From the NCBI GenBank assembly GCA_027605045.1, contig JAQFWX010000113.1, positions 47,293-111,292 of the forward strand: DNA of 64,000 bases, in the 5' to 3' direction. The notes beneath the pieces are model-generated. The model ran no database searches. It saw nothing but the letters and a program-made list of their open reading frames with translations, and was not told the origin of the DNA. How positions within the stretch are numbered: position 1 is the stretch's first letter; the number at the start of each line of letters is the position of its first letter. A program made the translations under genes and the position numbers. The DNA comes from Phallus indusiatus. Taxonomy: Eukaryota; Basidiomycota; Agaricomycetes; Phallales; Phallaceae. Positions 9,943 through 23,929 of this stretch are shown here, in pieces.

Positions 9943-12900
9943 CGCACAATGCTCACCGTCATTGGCACTTTCGAGCGAGAGGGAGACGGGTCAAACAGTC
10001 AACAGTGTGTTCAATATTCATTCTAAAGTCATCGCCGCATAGCCACACCATCCTTCTCATCGTCCAGCTCAACACACACAGCGCTCCCCCGACGGCCGTT
10101 TAGACCACCAAACAACCTGTTTTTCATTTTTCACTTTTCTTCCTACCGTTTCGTAAAGTTTCGATGCCTCGTGAAAATATTAATTAACAATGACGAGCTG
10201 AAGTTGTCTCCGCCTCGTTTCTTCGACATCGTGCTCGTCGTTGAACGCGTTCTTGAATTGCGCGGTGTCATGCTACGTTGGGAATTCTCCTAATCTAATC
10301 TAATCTTATCTTTCAGTCCGTTTTTTCGGGAGAGCTTACCTAATCCACTGCCTTAGTCATGTTTTTCTTTTCTCATGCGTACCACCCATGAATCCATGAT
10401 TCATTCCATAGTGTGCCACCATCATTTCCTCGTTTCATGTACATCATTTGAAAAGAACATGGTTTCGTAGAAACACTAGGCATCGTCCCTCTGAGTCACC
10501 GACTAACCAATTAACCGAATCGTTGAACTTGTGCATGTTTCTAATCCTATATTTGAAAAGGCCTTGCTTTTGATGCGCTGATGCCAAGATGGTTCTTATA
10601 CCTTTTACAAAATACAATGCAGCTGTTGATGTTTTGCTTTTTTCGTAGCAGATCGATATCTGGCACCGGATCCTCCTCCCGAGCCCTCAGTGTTCCCGCG
10701 CGCTGGTTCCTAGTTTCCGACGCCTTTCGCTGATCAAAAGTTTACACAGAGAGTCCGCCAATTTCCCGTCCATTTCATGCCCTTTGAAACAATCAAGATT
10801 AGACGTGGCACATGAGGTTACGAACGTTTATCCGGGGTAAAGCGGCGCAGCCACTTATAAGTCTTTATCTTTCCGTTAGGCGGAAAGCCATTCTGAGTGT
10901 GATTTGCCGGATCATCCGTTTGTTGCTCTTGTGCTTGGACGGATTCAATTTGCGCCAATGGCAAAGTGTCTAATATCCATCGCTCAATCCAGAAGATGAT
11001 TCGTGTTTTTTATGACAATGCGTAAGGGAGTATTACATGGTGGCGGAAGAACACTTTATTAACCCCTATTTTTTCAGAAAAAAGTGAGTAAACATTGATT
11101 TAGTGAGGAGATTCTCCAGCTCTAGGCCAGTATCTTCCGAATTCCGATTCCCAGGCACGCACGGTGCATTGCATTGTTATTCTACTTCTTGTTAAAATGC
11201 TTATAATTACATAGAACCCAGTGAGATTTTTTACTAAGTAAATAACTGTCAGAAGTTGAAAGAGAATCCTCTCTATTGGCCAGTGCTGACGCTCAGCTCA
11301 CAAGCGATGTCAATTCCATCTCGGGTCCCTTATTTAAAGTTCATTCCTCCGATGGGAAGATGATAAACTGGATTACTGCGGAACTGAATAGAAAAAAACG
11401 ACGAAGAAACTGCATCGATTATCCAAAATGAGTTAGTTCCCTTCCTTTTGGTCCGCCCGCTTATGCTTGTTCCGGAAATAACTCTCTTGTTATTATCCCG
11501 CTCCGGATGTCATTCTTTGTATACTCGTGGGTGTTCATTCGAATTGTAGGTGAGCGCCCCCAACCTCGGAGTATTGCAATGTCGCAAGGAATCGGGTTGC
11601 CATGAAACGAGGTTCTCAAAACCAAAACACTTGTAAAACACTTAACAAGAATTTGATTCCTTCTCTTTTGTTGTTGTCTCCTTCATACTCACCGAATTAG
11701 TTTAACCCATCTTGAAGAACTGGTGCGCGCTTTAATATATCCTTTCTCGTCATCGGCTCCTTATACTCGTTTCAGCAGTTCATCTATACGAATTTTTGTT
11801 TTATATTATGATTGTTTTCATCGGGCTCTCACGAACTTTGGGTTCAGGTTCAACAGGGTGCATCTCGGAAAACCAAGCTCCGTTCCGTCGGTTAATCGAC
11901 CACGTTAAATATAACGCAGAAGGAAGGAAAAAAACAACGTTATAACACACTAATGTATTTCGAGTAGGAGATTCGAAAAGCTATTTCAGAACGTTTGATG
12001 GGATACCCAGACATTCAGGGGTCAGTAGCTGGGAACGGGAACTTTTCACACATGGTGGATTCGCCCGACAATAGATCCGTTCAATAGTGATAGCGGAGCT
12101 CATTCACGAGAAAGAAGTGTGGTGATATTTTAGAAGTGAACAAGAAATGACGGCGCTTACTAGTAGTAGCATCAACTTGGAATTTGACAGGAGCTTACGC
12201 CACTTCAGGCTGCCCTGGACTAGTGTTGGTGCCAGCGGTACAGGTTGAAACAACCTCTTTATCGTAGTTCTAAAACCACCGATCGCAGTTTGTTAAGTGC
12301 CTGCAAGAAGAAAGGAAGCAAATAACAAGTTATTGCAGTTGCTGAGAAGTATATTTTGAAATCACAAGTACTAGTACAGGCACGCATGTAGTAAAGCTTA
12401 ACGAGAATCCGCACTTCTCTTTTCGCGGCGCGATTGATTCAATACAATGCCATAACGTTGGACAACCGAAAAGATCCCAAAAACCTTCATACGTCATTCG
12501 TAATGTGAAATCGTGGCAAGGACATAGGCTTGTGGACTTGTTCCTGGCGTCCGAATGCTTCTTTAGTCTAATTTATATATAAGCTGGGTTCATTCAATAT
12601 TCAACTTCGAAAGAACCTGTTTGAAAAAAGTGATCTTTCTATAAACGGTTCTAATAAAAAAATTCAAAAGGTATTAGTCTGGTTAAATAACCAATTTCAA
12701 ATTTTCAATTTGGAAGATTGCTTGTTCAACTGTTGGCCTTTTCTACAGGCTTTCAATTTTCCGAATTACATTGGCAGTGTCAAGTTTCGTTTCGTCAAAC
12801 GGGCCGGCACAATCCCCCGGATCACATTTTATTTTGGTCTCGAGGATTAGTCTGAGGAGTCTCAGAGGTCTACCTATTCAGCGGCTTTTGTATATTTAGA

Positions 12901-13956
12901 GAGTCTGATGACCAATAGCAAAACGAGTTCATACCTTGACAGGGAACACAAGTAAAAAATTTTAGAGGGTACAAATTTAAGCGAATTTGTTATCCTCACG
13001 AAAGATATTATTCAAAGCAATATATATATTTTCTCTTTGATATTTAATTCGAAAAATGATTGAACACCGACGAAACCCCTCTATCGTTTTGAGGCAGGTA
13101 CGGAATTGTTTCAAAAATATTATCTGTCCTAAATAATTACAAGTTGTTATTTATTAGCTATAGCGTTAATGGGGCGCTTTGTAATCGTAATCGAATGCCA
13201 CTACATGCATCAGATCCGAGAAGCCTTGTCAACAGGAACATATAGTAGGACGTATTAGCAACGTGCTGCGAACAAGTGACGTCGCCGAAATTGTAAGTTT
13301 TGTTTCAACCTAAAAGAGACAGATTACTGAGAACGAGTCAGATCCAGCGCGCACATGATTCATGCACAATTTCCTCTACTGGAAAAGAGGCTGATAGGAC
13401 GTAACAATTCACTACCTGTCAAACTCTGAAACATGCGCGCGCGGACTAGTTCAGTGAAACTTTTATTGCATCCTCATATGAAGTCAAAAAGTTTGAAATG
13501 TTAGTTTATTTTTTAAGGCTTGGCTTTGAGCCACCGACGTACATACTTGAGCGTTCCGTGTCGGATGCAAAAAAGCTTATTTAACATGGCATTCCGATGA
13601 AACTATCGGATTTTGTACAATTCGTCATAACTTTGGACTTGTTTGAAGTCAAAAATTATTCACCAGACAGCTGTCAGTCGATTCAATTTTATCAGCACGT
13701 TAGTACAACGAAATTTTCAGTGGCAAAAAAAAGGCAGTTGAGCTTACTCCGAATTTCCGGCTTCTGAACCACGGAAGGCCTAGGATTCAATTATAGATCG
13801 ACCTTATCAATTCTCTGGCCCTGACACCGTGACAGCCGTTGCAAGTAGCTTGCGCTTGTGCCGGACCCCACATTACGGTTTACCTGATGATAATGAGCTT
13901 TGATGTAGATGTCCCCTGAGCCCTTCTGATATGTATGTGTTTAGACCAGATTTGAA

Positions 13957-13977
13957 TGTATGTATGTATGTATGTAT
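13957..13977 (+). repeat. (TATG)n microsatellite
   Basis: Five consecutive TATG-type units in TGAATGTATGTATGTATG and onwards. Confidence 0.85.
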
Positions 13978-15212
13978 TCAGCATTATATCCAACGATCGC
14001 CTTTCTAACCGGAATTTTGATCTGGTCCGGGAAACGAAAAAAAGATGAGGATTGTGGTCAAAATGATCTGTTGTATGTACACATAGCATCACAGTTGTTC
14101 GATAATGAAAAAATACGCTCAGCCTAAGCGTAAGCATACGTGTATACTATGTGGCGCGCCAGTTGATATCAGTTTCTAGTAGTCTACAGTCTGCAACGCT
14201 ACAGTACCAAACAATGACTTCATAATTCGGCATGCGGACCAATTGGCGTCGAGGTGTCGTCGACCTGCCAGTCAACCTTTCCGATTCTTTCCGCCCGAAT
14301 ACATGGCCTCCATGCAAATGGGCCAAATTAGGTTACATAGTTTCATATTTCCGCATACGCTCCTTTCCTTGTGCTTAGCTCGATGAGTGTCCGGAAGGTA
14401 GCCATGCCGGAGTTAAGTTCTGGTTTCGGAGAGCAATGTCAAGTGTCTTCTTTTTTGTGTTGAAATCCCAGACTGTCGAAGGCAACATGAATCAGCAATT
14501 ACCAATAGTTTTCCAGCTTGCGTCGGAATTTCTTGACGTCATTAGGGCAGGATCTGGATTCTGAGCTGCAGAATCACTATTTTTCATTATTTCTTTAGAC
14601 AAAATAAAAGAAAGAAAGAAAAAGGAGGAAGCAGAGAAGAGAAGTTCGACTGGTACGTCAGAGGTTTTAAAGCTTCTGCCAGTGACGCCCATCGAGCAAG
14701 GTCGAGACCGTCAACAAGGCTACACAGCGCAGACAATAGCGCAGTGCCTCGCAGAGCATGGTGCGATGACTTCTGAAGCCTTCAGACTTCAAAGTGTACG
14801 TAAAATCGTCTTCCGGAGCCACGATGATCGATCTAGGATGTAAACTTGAAACCACGAATCTGGCGGAATGCAGGACTTGCGTGTAGATCAATCTGTTATT
14901 AGCAAAGCGGGAAATAAAGGTTTGTAATTAAAAATAATTGTCGATTTTGCCGTTAATTTAATTGTTCCGTCAAACTTGAAAAAAATATTTATAACAATAT
15001 TTAATATTCCAACGTATTCAAGTTATCAAAAAGTCTCACGGGAAAAGCTGTACGGCACCGAAAATAGGTCCTGTTCTGACTTGGCCCCCCTCACGAGTCA
15101 CTTTTCTCTGCGCTTTGCTTTCTGCTCTTCGCTTTGGTGCTTTTCTCCCTCCCGTATATAACTCACGATGTATACGTCTCATGATTTTCCTCGCCCCTAC
15201 GACCTGGAAACC

Positions 15213-15219
15213 TATATAA
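15213..15219 (+). promoter_or_regulatory. TATA box of member E
   Basis: TATATAA, 102 nt upstream of the ATG at 15315. Confidence 0.6.
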
Positions 15220-15314
15220 CTCCCTCTCTCTGATTCACACCCAACCAAGCTCTGACTTGCCCTCCCAATCCACCCATCATCTGACCACATAACCTTTGAC
15301 TTGCACCTCTATCA

Positions 15315-15680
15315 ATGTCTTTCTCATCGTCTTTTTCCTACACTTCTTCATCTTCAATGGCACCTCCAAAAACACCCGGTGCCCCAAGAATGCGGCCAGT
15401 CCCTCTCCCTACCGTCGATGACGATAAACACTATTACTCTCGTTCGTCATCATCATCATCATATGTATCATCTTCCTCATCGTATTCTAATATCTCATTA
15501 GAACATTTACCCACACCACCATCGTCTCCTGCATTTGGTTCCTCGAGCTCGTCGTCAAGAAGACCCATCCCTAGAGATGCACGTGCTGCAGGGCCCTCTT
15601 CGTCCTCAGCCTTAGGTCTCTCTCTCAACGTACCTTCAGGCTCCTCGTCGACTTACTACACGTCGTCGAGAAGGTCATGA
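15315..15680 (+). CDS. PLP/TPP-family small protein E
   Basis: Exon 1 is 15315-15441, the intron 15442-15501 (60 nt, GTTCGT..CTCATTAG, with TCTAAT branch-like sequence, phase 1) and exon 2 15502-15680, giving 101 aa. The intron is a multiple of three and open, so the unspliced frame is also continuous (121 aa, adding 20 mostly Ser/Tyr residues). Module 1 is TPGAPRMRPVPLPTVDDD. Module 2, HLPTPPSSPAF, is immediately after the junction. The C-terminus STYYTSSRRS matches C, F and G. The N-terminus (SFSSSFSYTSSSS) is Ser/Tyr-rich. It is a diverged paralogue of F and G: the donor GTTCGT and the CTAAT element are shared, and the 3' flank is weakly similar (ATCGGACTCATC near 15717). Function is unknown. 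Confidence 0.85.
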   Translation: MSFSSSFSYTSSSSMAPPKTPGAPRMRPVPLPTVDDDKHYYSRSSSSSSYVSSSSSYSNISLEHLPTPPSSPAFGSSSSSSRRPIPRDARAAGPSSSSALGLSLNVPSGSSSTYYTSSRRS

Positions 15681-18167
15681 TCACATGCTCAACATTGAGA
15701 TGATCTTTTTATTTCCGATCGGACTCATCGTCTCGTTTGGTTATTGACTGGCCACCATGGTACTAAGAACACAAATATCTGTTTCCGGATTCGCTCGCGG
15801 ACATGTGTCACCTATCTCGCCGTCGTCGCCTCTAATGCCGTCGTCATCGTCGTCATACATAAACGCAAAAAAAAATTGCTCAGAAATCATAAAAAAATAC
15901 CCAACTGCGCCCTCGTCATGCTGGAACTCTCCAACAACGTATACCCCGGGCCATGTCGTTTTTTTCCTATTCGCTGCTGGTTTTTTTTTGCCTCCGTCGA
16001 GCTTCGTCTACCGCTTACACTGCCATCACTCGTCACCGCATCTTAGATAGATGTAGATGTAGACGAGTGTGATACACACACTGGCTTGGCTATTATTGCT
16101 GTGGTGGGGCCACAAGCACACGCACACCCCTTTGGTCGTCGTCGTCTTTGTCTCCCCCCCCCCCTTCCCTTCCACTACATCTGTCTCCTTGAACTTTTCG
16201 TTTTCTTCACTCTCCTCTTTTGCCTCAATGTGGTTTACACCACATGTATAACGTATTTAACGACCCCGGATGAACGTTTTGTGTTTCCTTTTGTTCGCTT
16301 CCTTCCCCCCCTCATCGTTACGTTACGTCTTGTTTTGCTCACTCCGAAATACTCCCCTTCCTCCACTCTGCATCAAACTTTCTCGCCTCAAACGTTTCTT
16401 CTTTTTCTTTCTTTTCTTTTTCTCTTTCCTCTCTCTTCCCTTTTGATCTCTTATCTGTCTCATCTACGCATCCTCACACGTCTAACGTGTGTCTAGTTAT
16501 AAACGAATCACACTCTCAGCTCCAACATTTCGTGCCGGCACACGCTGGTTATTTCGTTGTTATCACGTCTAGATTACAACTACACCCACGGCGCGTATGA
16601 TGCTCTACCGTCGTTTTTCTTTTTCTTTTTCTCTTCCCCTTTCCCTTCATGTGCCTTATAGCGCACCTTATCAAGATCAACTGACCCCCATCGCTCATCG
16701 TTCATATCAATGTTATAATTGTCATCTCCATTGTTGTTGTTTTCAAAGTCCTGTACTACATATCTATGTCCAAATAAAGCTTTCACCTTGTCCCTCTTTC
16801 GTTTTGCCAGCCTGAATACCTCAATCAAACCATCATCATCTTTACTTACTTATTATGAAATTCCAACACAATCTGTCAAATCTTACCTTACTAGCAAAAA
16901 TAGATAAACGAAAGATTAATCATCAGCCCCCCTGACCTTCATTGGCATTGCTATTAGTGCATGCTGTGGTTCATGGCTGTGGTCCTTCTGAAGGCACTGC
17001 GTAATATGCACTGAATTACTTTTCAGCTATGTGCGTTTTAGTGAGATGGAAATAGCTCTTTCTGATTTCCTGGTATTTGTTTCCTTCGAAATTCAATTCG
17101 CCCCCGGACTGCGCCGACACCTGTGCACACACACCACTGTTGCCGCACGATGTACGTATGGCATTTTCCCCTTGCCGCCACTCCACGTACGATCTCACGG
17201 CGGACAGCGACAACTCCAAGAAGTTATCCCAACCACCATAATCGATGAACCCCTCAAATTTCATCTCTTTTTTTCTTCTTTACAAATTTACCATTTTCCT
17301 TTTTTTTGTTTTCATATTCAAAAAAAAAAATTGCGTTCAACTGCTGCGCAGAGGGCAGACACTTTGTCTCGGTTCAAAACAGTAATCTCATATCCATAAT
17401 AATATACTTCCATTTCTTTCTCCTTCCCTTCTGGAATAAAAAAACAAGGTCAGGTTTATATTAAAAAGCTGCGTAGTCAACAGTAAACTGCGTATCTAAT
17501 TCGTGCGCCCGGTGAATGATAGTTCGTTTGGAGCGCGCTCCAAATTTAGGGTCCAGAAGAAGACACAAGCCACAAGTCTACCCAAATCATATGACCCTGC
17601 GGCAATCGTTGCGCACACACGCAACCTGTTTCTCCGCAGTTTTTGTTGGTGCTCTGATAGCGTACAGGGCGAAGGGTTTCAAGGTTTGGTTATTAGGGTA
17701 TAGGGTTACACGAAATATATACAAGTCGAGAAGATCGTGTTATGATTTAGCGCGGCGCGCTCTAAAGTTTAAGGGCGGACGAAGAGACGAATAACTCTCG
17801 GGACATAATATCGGCGGAAACTTTTGGACTTATCATAATATGTACCAACAACTATATGGCTTTGCGAGCGCGCGCGCAGCTGACCGCCCTTGTTCTTACT
17901 TCCGAGGGTTATCAGCTTCAGAAGACTTCAGAGCGAGCAAAGGTCGGAATCTCGAAATCAGAGATAATCGGGGCGAAATTACAGATCAAATTGAGACAGG
18001 AGAATGAGAGAATCAACCACCGAATTGATGGTATGTGTTACCGGGTCTATTATTGTTTTTGTTTGAGCTATCTAATGCGAATTTGTTCCGGAAGATCGTT
18101 TGAATCGCACTGGTCAAGGCGATTTGAGATCGTCCTTTTAACAAGGATAATTAGAAGCTCAGAAGAT
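15681..18167. other. Pyrimidine-rich 3' flank of E, no gene seen
   Basis: From 15.7 to 17.4 kb the + strand is strongly C/T-rich and gives several long but low-complexity frames (for example 16086-16496) that I consider composition artefacts. Similar C/T-rich 3' flanks follow F and G. Nothing is supported at 17.4-18.17 kb. Confidence 0.5.
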
Positions 18168-21100
18168 TCATGACCCCGATACATACTATGAGTCACAATT
18201 GATATATTTTTATTATTATTTATCTCTTTAGAGTCGGAATCTCCAGGAATATGGAACTGGCTGGGGTCTGTACATGTCAAGGTGGGACCTTTTCAACAAG
18301 AATAAAACAAACGTTTCATGACAGCCAGGCGATTTTGAGATCGACTAGAGGTTTATGACAGATGGTACATATGTTAGCTTAAAGGTTATCATATTGTCAA
18401 TTTGCGTGCTTTGTGCGTGCTGAAGGTAGCCAAGAATCGGGGTCCACCATGGTTCTATCTTGGAACCGCCATGTTCGTATGGGCTCTGTAAATAGCATGT
18501 CAGAAAGTTAAAACCGTTTCACTCGGACAAGTTGTTGTTTTTAGAAGTTCAGCCCATATGTGCGATTTAGGGCTGTCTGCCAGTCAAAAAAATTAAAAAT
18601 CTTAAATTCAAATCCAATTGACTCGGAAAAACCGGAGATACAACAGGAGCTAGAAAACATGAGTCACGTAAAATATTACTACTTGGAAGTGGCAACGAGC
18701 CATGATTTAGATACGGTACGATTTAGTTATCATACGATCGACGTTGAAGCCCTGATACAGCACGGTGTATTTCACTTTCTTATTTCTGATTGACATTCGC
18801 GGCAATATGCGAGCGACAGCGTTGATGCGGGCGGGAAACCGTCGTTCCAATTGGATCTGATGTGTGATACGACAACGGTTATGACGATGCAACGCAGCAA
18901 CAAGAAATTAATTCATCCAAGATAGTACGATGCGCTATAAGATACGCCGAATCGGATCCGATATGTTGGTGAGAGCTTGAGAGGCTGTTGACGCTAAATT
19001 CATACTCGATTCGACATGTCTAGCACTTGATACACATGTTTTCAATGCGGATTCTAAGGAACATGAAGTTTACTTCTGGGCGTTTCTTGTGCGGAGAATA
19101 AACTCTCACACACGATAACCTCTTAGAGCCAACGCGTACAACACGTGTGTGCCTTAGACTCGGACATTGCCAACGGATAGGCTTATTTCTTTCCAGAAAA
19201 TAAGATGCAAAAGCCTATTTTCTTGATGGGTAATTTACATGGCTCAGTCTTCTCAAACCTTGGTATGTATTACGCACCGTATGTGCATGCCAGCCACTGA
19301 ACATACGCCTCCTATTACCAATCCAGCCCGTCGGTTGGCTATTGTTGTGAAACCGAAAACCAGAACGACAAACACATCTTAGTAAGTGTTGGAAACGGCC
19401 AAGCCTCAAAATGTCAAAACAGTTGCCACTGAAAAATGATACTCCGAGTTTCCGCCCCTAATCATCGGCGAGGATGCAGGAAGCTTCTTTTAGTAGAAGG
19501 CCGTTTCGAGCTCGGCTTAAAAACCACTTGTGCAACCAATCGTCTCGGTCCCGTCCATAGCGGCCCAAAATCATAACATATTTCATTTAGATCCAATAAA
19601 GGAATAGTGGTTGGAGGTTACTGCACCGGAAGCTTTATCAGTGCGCTTCTAAATTGCTAACGAGAAGAATATCTCGAAAATTTTGCAACATTCATTAATA
19701 CTTTGCCGGAATTACTTGTTTCCATATACGTTTTCGCCGAAGTTCTCTGAGAAAAAGGGCTTGTTGATTCATTCAATGGGCGGCTGATAGAGCTTGGCAA
19801 TTGTGTCATGCGAAGTAGAAGAATTTAAGCTGTCGGATGCGCTAGACGGGAATGATCAAGGTATGATGGTCCTTATTCATCCGTAGAAAGGATCAGATGT
19901 GCATTATGGCGGGTTTTAATTCCAATTCCAATTCAGCAGCATCGGAGCAATAGATTAGACAGTAGATTCGCCTGCAAGAATTTGAGAATCTAAAGAAACT
20001 TACAGAACGCCACAAAACCCCCAAACTGCCCCTTCCTCATCAATTACTCATGGTATACTCAGTTCGAGCTCACACGATATATGATATAACGGAGGCCAAG
20101 AACAACCATTGCGCCGTCATCGTCACTTCTAATGCCATTTGATGGCCTACTCCTTTCTAAGATCTTGCCGATAGTCTTGGGTATTTCTCGGTTGACTAAT
20201 GATTAATGACTTGTTGTGCTTGTGCTTGAGAAATTCACTAGTTGCCTTGTTCATCAACTTGCCACTGCCGATGCCGAACTGAGCTGAACCGAGAGGACAA
20301 TTTGAATGACAATGGCTCGTCAACTTGAGTGGAATAATCGGATCTACCCGCGCCGTAGTCTTCCAGCTCAAGTTCTCTGAGTCAACAGACATGACTTATG
20401 AGTAATCTCTTGAGTGGAAATAGCTGCTAGGTTAATGAGCGCGGGTGTTATCTTTGTTTACAGACTTGATGGTTCGAGATTGAGCTTCGAATCCGCTTCG
20501 GCCCGTGAAGTACAACCGACATAACCGGTGCTTCAATAAGAAAAACAGTTAACCAGTTAACCGGCAACCCCCTTGAAATCTTTGTGTGAAAGCAATGAAT
20601 GCCAACTCGAAAACGAGAAGCTCTAGGTTATTGCCCCAATTTTATTGCGTATGACAGATGGCCCTGGAGATCCCGTAGCGATTAACCGTAGGGATATCCG
20701 AATATGAGTCGGTGCAGTGCTATGTGCTTGAGATTTTGAAGATTTGTTTTTTGTCGTTGTTGGAGATGCTAGAGGCGGAGTTGTAGGGGATACCTAGATA
20801 TAAACATTTAATATTATTTTTTTTTTCCCTGTCATTTCATAATTGCCTTTGTGTTCACCAACATCTCCTCTCGTGCAAAGAACGTTCATGGAAGGTTAGG
20901 TTTAACCCTCCCTTCTCTGTTAAGATTTCGTCAAAGTTCCGAAACGGTAATTCATTTAATTAATTTCATCCGTCCCGAATTATTTCACCTATTAAATAGG
21001 TGGATCTGGGCTATATATTAGAGATACAGAATGATGAACAAACACGCACAAAATATGTGACAATTTTGGTCAACATTATTCCTTGTTCGGTATCAGAAGA

Positions 21101-23929
21101 TGTTCTCATCAGCATTACACACTACACATTACACATCGTACCTTGCCGACTATGATGGGCTAGCGATGAACACAGCAAGAACAGCCACAAATTCGTACGG
21201 ATGTGAGCGAGCATCAAGACTTCCAACAGGTAGCGCATCCTGTACGCAGAGACGTCAAACATTTTCAGATATTGCTGTGTTGCTATACGACCACGTGTTC
21301 CCCATTTATTTGGATTTGAATGAATTCATGGGCATGGATGCTTTCTGTTGATCAAAACTGCAGCAAACAAAAGATGAAATGGGTTCACTCACCTCGATAT
21401 TTGATAGAGATTGTTTATAGATTTATAATCCGATGCCATTGTAATTTTTGAACAGCATAGCTGATAATCGATAATCCGAGACTTATAAAATAACATCCAT
21501 ATACTAGGGCGGGTAATATGTAGTCCATTATGTGGTTGTGGCGCGTGATTTTACCACCGGTTGATCAGTCTAAATGAAGTGATGCGTGAACGTGGCATTG
21601 TCATTCGTATTAGCGGCTATATCAACTCCAACCGTTGGCGCCGCGCAATTTTAGCTCAGAATCTTCCTTCCGCGATTCAACGCGGAGACGCCTTGATGAT
21701 GGAAAATGCAATATAAATAGGAAGCTAATCTACTCGCGAGAATATAATGCTGATATAAGTAAATTTGTTGATATGCATAGCAGGAAGAACTGAGAGAAAA
21801 AGACCGCTTACCGTGGAGATTTCAATCGTATGTACTGTTATTGGTTGATTCTCCACTAGTGGCGACCTCACTAGTCGATTGCTAGATTAAATGGATCAGT
21901 TGCCTTGTTAGGAGTTGATTAAAATAAAAGCCAGAATAGGCCTCAACAGTCACATAAACTTCGATGAAAGCCGATATGACTTGAATTAGCCTCAACTAGC
22001 TCGGAAGATTGCTGTTCTAATTAGTACGGCTAATGAATACAAGGAGACCGGTGTTCGCACTAAGCCACGTGGAAGAGGTAGCCGCAGTTAGTTTATTTTG
22101 CAGAGATTGATCAATCCCAGGCCCGACATTATTCTTCATCGCCAACTGTTTTTCTGTTCCAAAAATATCAGATTGCCTTGCTGTGAGAAATTTATCCGCC
22201 GCTCATCCGAATATGTTTCAAAGTTTAGGAGACCTAAGGGACTAAACTAGTTTGAGTATTTCGCGGTAATCAAGTATGCTGAAAGAACGAAAATAGTCGA
22301 CTACACACTTACTAGTACACTCTCTCACGTCGTGGAAATCTGCCATCAATCGCGAACAATACCCTCCTTTCAAGTTTGGTAATGAGGTATTCGCCGATTC
22401 ATAAGCTGCTCAAGTAGATAGATACCGGAGGAATGAAAATATTTTGAGTGTGACGACCGACGGATCTTTCCTGTAGGAGACCCATTTGATAGTTCGTTCC
22501 TATCGACAAGATTGGCTGAGATTGGCTCCGTTGGATGGACCTGTACTTTCCATGTCGAGGTGTCAATCTCCAAGCTCCATCTTCCCGTTGTTTCCTGTAT
22601 CATTTTCCCATGACAGTGAATTGTTATATCATGCGATTTGCTTTGATTCGTTAGAATGCGACAACTTGACTCGGAAGCAAGAGTCCAAACAGTCACGCGT
22701 TTGTCACAAAGCTCCACACTCCGCGCAGCGGAGCCTTCAGTGCTTTCGAACTACATCCTTACTTCTGGGTAAGATCCTTGATTCGAGTTTGCGATCGGTT
22801 GCTAGCGATGATATACAACTCACCTCTGTATGGCGCGTGAATTTGAGGGGAAAAAAAAACTTTGTTTCTTTGTTTTAATATCAAGGGCAATCTGGAGCAG
22901 CTAGTCAATAACGGAGGTGAGCAAATGACTCGGATGGTTTGATTATCGTTTTTGTCAAATAAGCTAAAAACCGAACTGAGAAATTGTGGGCGTTCAGTGA
23001 GCGCGACATTATCGCTATTCATCATACTCATTGGGAAAGAGAAGCGGGGATCAAGTTTTGTTTCCCTTATCGTATTTTCCAAATCTAGGACACGGCAAAG
23101 AGAGGTATTTTTAACTGATGGCAATTAAAATTCATCATTAACAAGGCAATACTGACCTGACGATTATCGCATTACGCTTGGCTAACTGAGATTTGCGATT
23201 ATAGCCCGGCGAGCGTTCTGTGCTCCGGTCTTCACGAAAATTCAAAACATCACTCCACAGGAAGCTGTCAATGATTCTGGTCCCTGAATGCATTATCGAT
23301 GATTACCGGACAAGAGACAAAAGAATCGAGGCTGTGACGAGGATCGGGCAAACGTCCTCGATGTACCCATGCGAAGGTCCATGTTGGATCAACGTCTGAA
23401 AATTTGTGGTTCAAGGGACCTTGAACAATTAATTGATCGTAAACCCCCTTTTTGAAATGAAGCTATGAAAGGTAATAAGCCGCTTTCACAGAGAATTTTT
23501 GAACTTGCCAAAGAAAAGTACGTTCGTTAGTTATAATTATTTAATTTGCGGCGCTTTATTAGTATTAAAAAAATAGAATTGGGTCAGAAGTAAGATAACT
23601 GTCTTTCTTTCAAAAAAAAAAAACAGCGCTGACCATCTTCAAAAACACTCCGTCGTTCGCCTTATTTTAGGTGTAATAAGCCGAGTCGCATGATTAGAGC
23701 AGGCTATCACCAGAACGTATGTATTCTTAGGACAAACCTCAATCTACATTAGGCAATTATTGTCTATCATATATCGTATTCCGGAATTTTTCCGTCCTAC
23801 AAAATCACACCAAACTACACCACAGAGGATTTGATGCTGATTATGTTGACAGATATCATTTTTCTTTTTCGATGACTACTTACATCTCCGTTATACGGAA
23901 TTCTCCCCGACCGCAAAGAGCAAAGATTC

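Larger units (their letters stand above)
9943..15314. other. Long intergenic stretch, no gene seen
   Basis: About 5.4 kb without a supported gene. A TATA-like element with a transcript-like leader occurs near 12570-12620 (TTATATATAAGC), but no family module or long frame follows it. A (TATG)n microsatellite lies at about 13957-13977. The end of this stretch is the promoter of member E. Confidence 0.5.

Noticed and set aside
12570..12660. TATA-like promoter resembling those of the family
   Set aside because: No PLP or TPP module and no useful frame follow it.
16086..16496. 136-codon frame downstream of member E
   Set aside because: Low-complexity Phe/Leu/Pro product of a pyrimidine-rich 3' flank; no promoter, domain or conserved counterpart.
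20147..20392. Minus frame partly conserved in both duplication copies (also 28108-28431)
   Set aside because: Between copies nearly all changes alter amino acids and a 7-nt indel shifts the frame, so there is no sign of purifying selection.
21100..21351. 83-codon frame in duplication copy 1
   Set aside because: In copy 2 the start ATG is ACG and several indels shift the frame.
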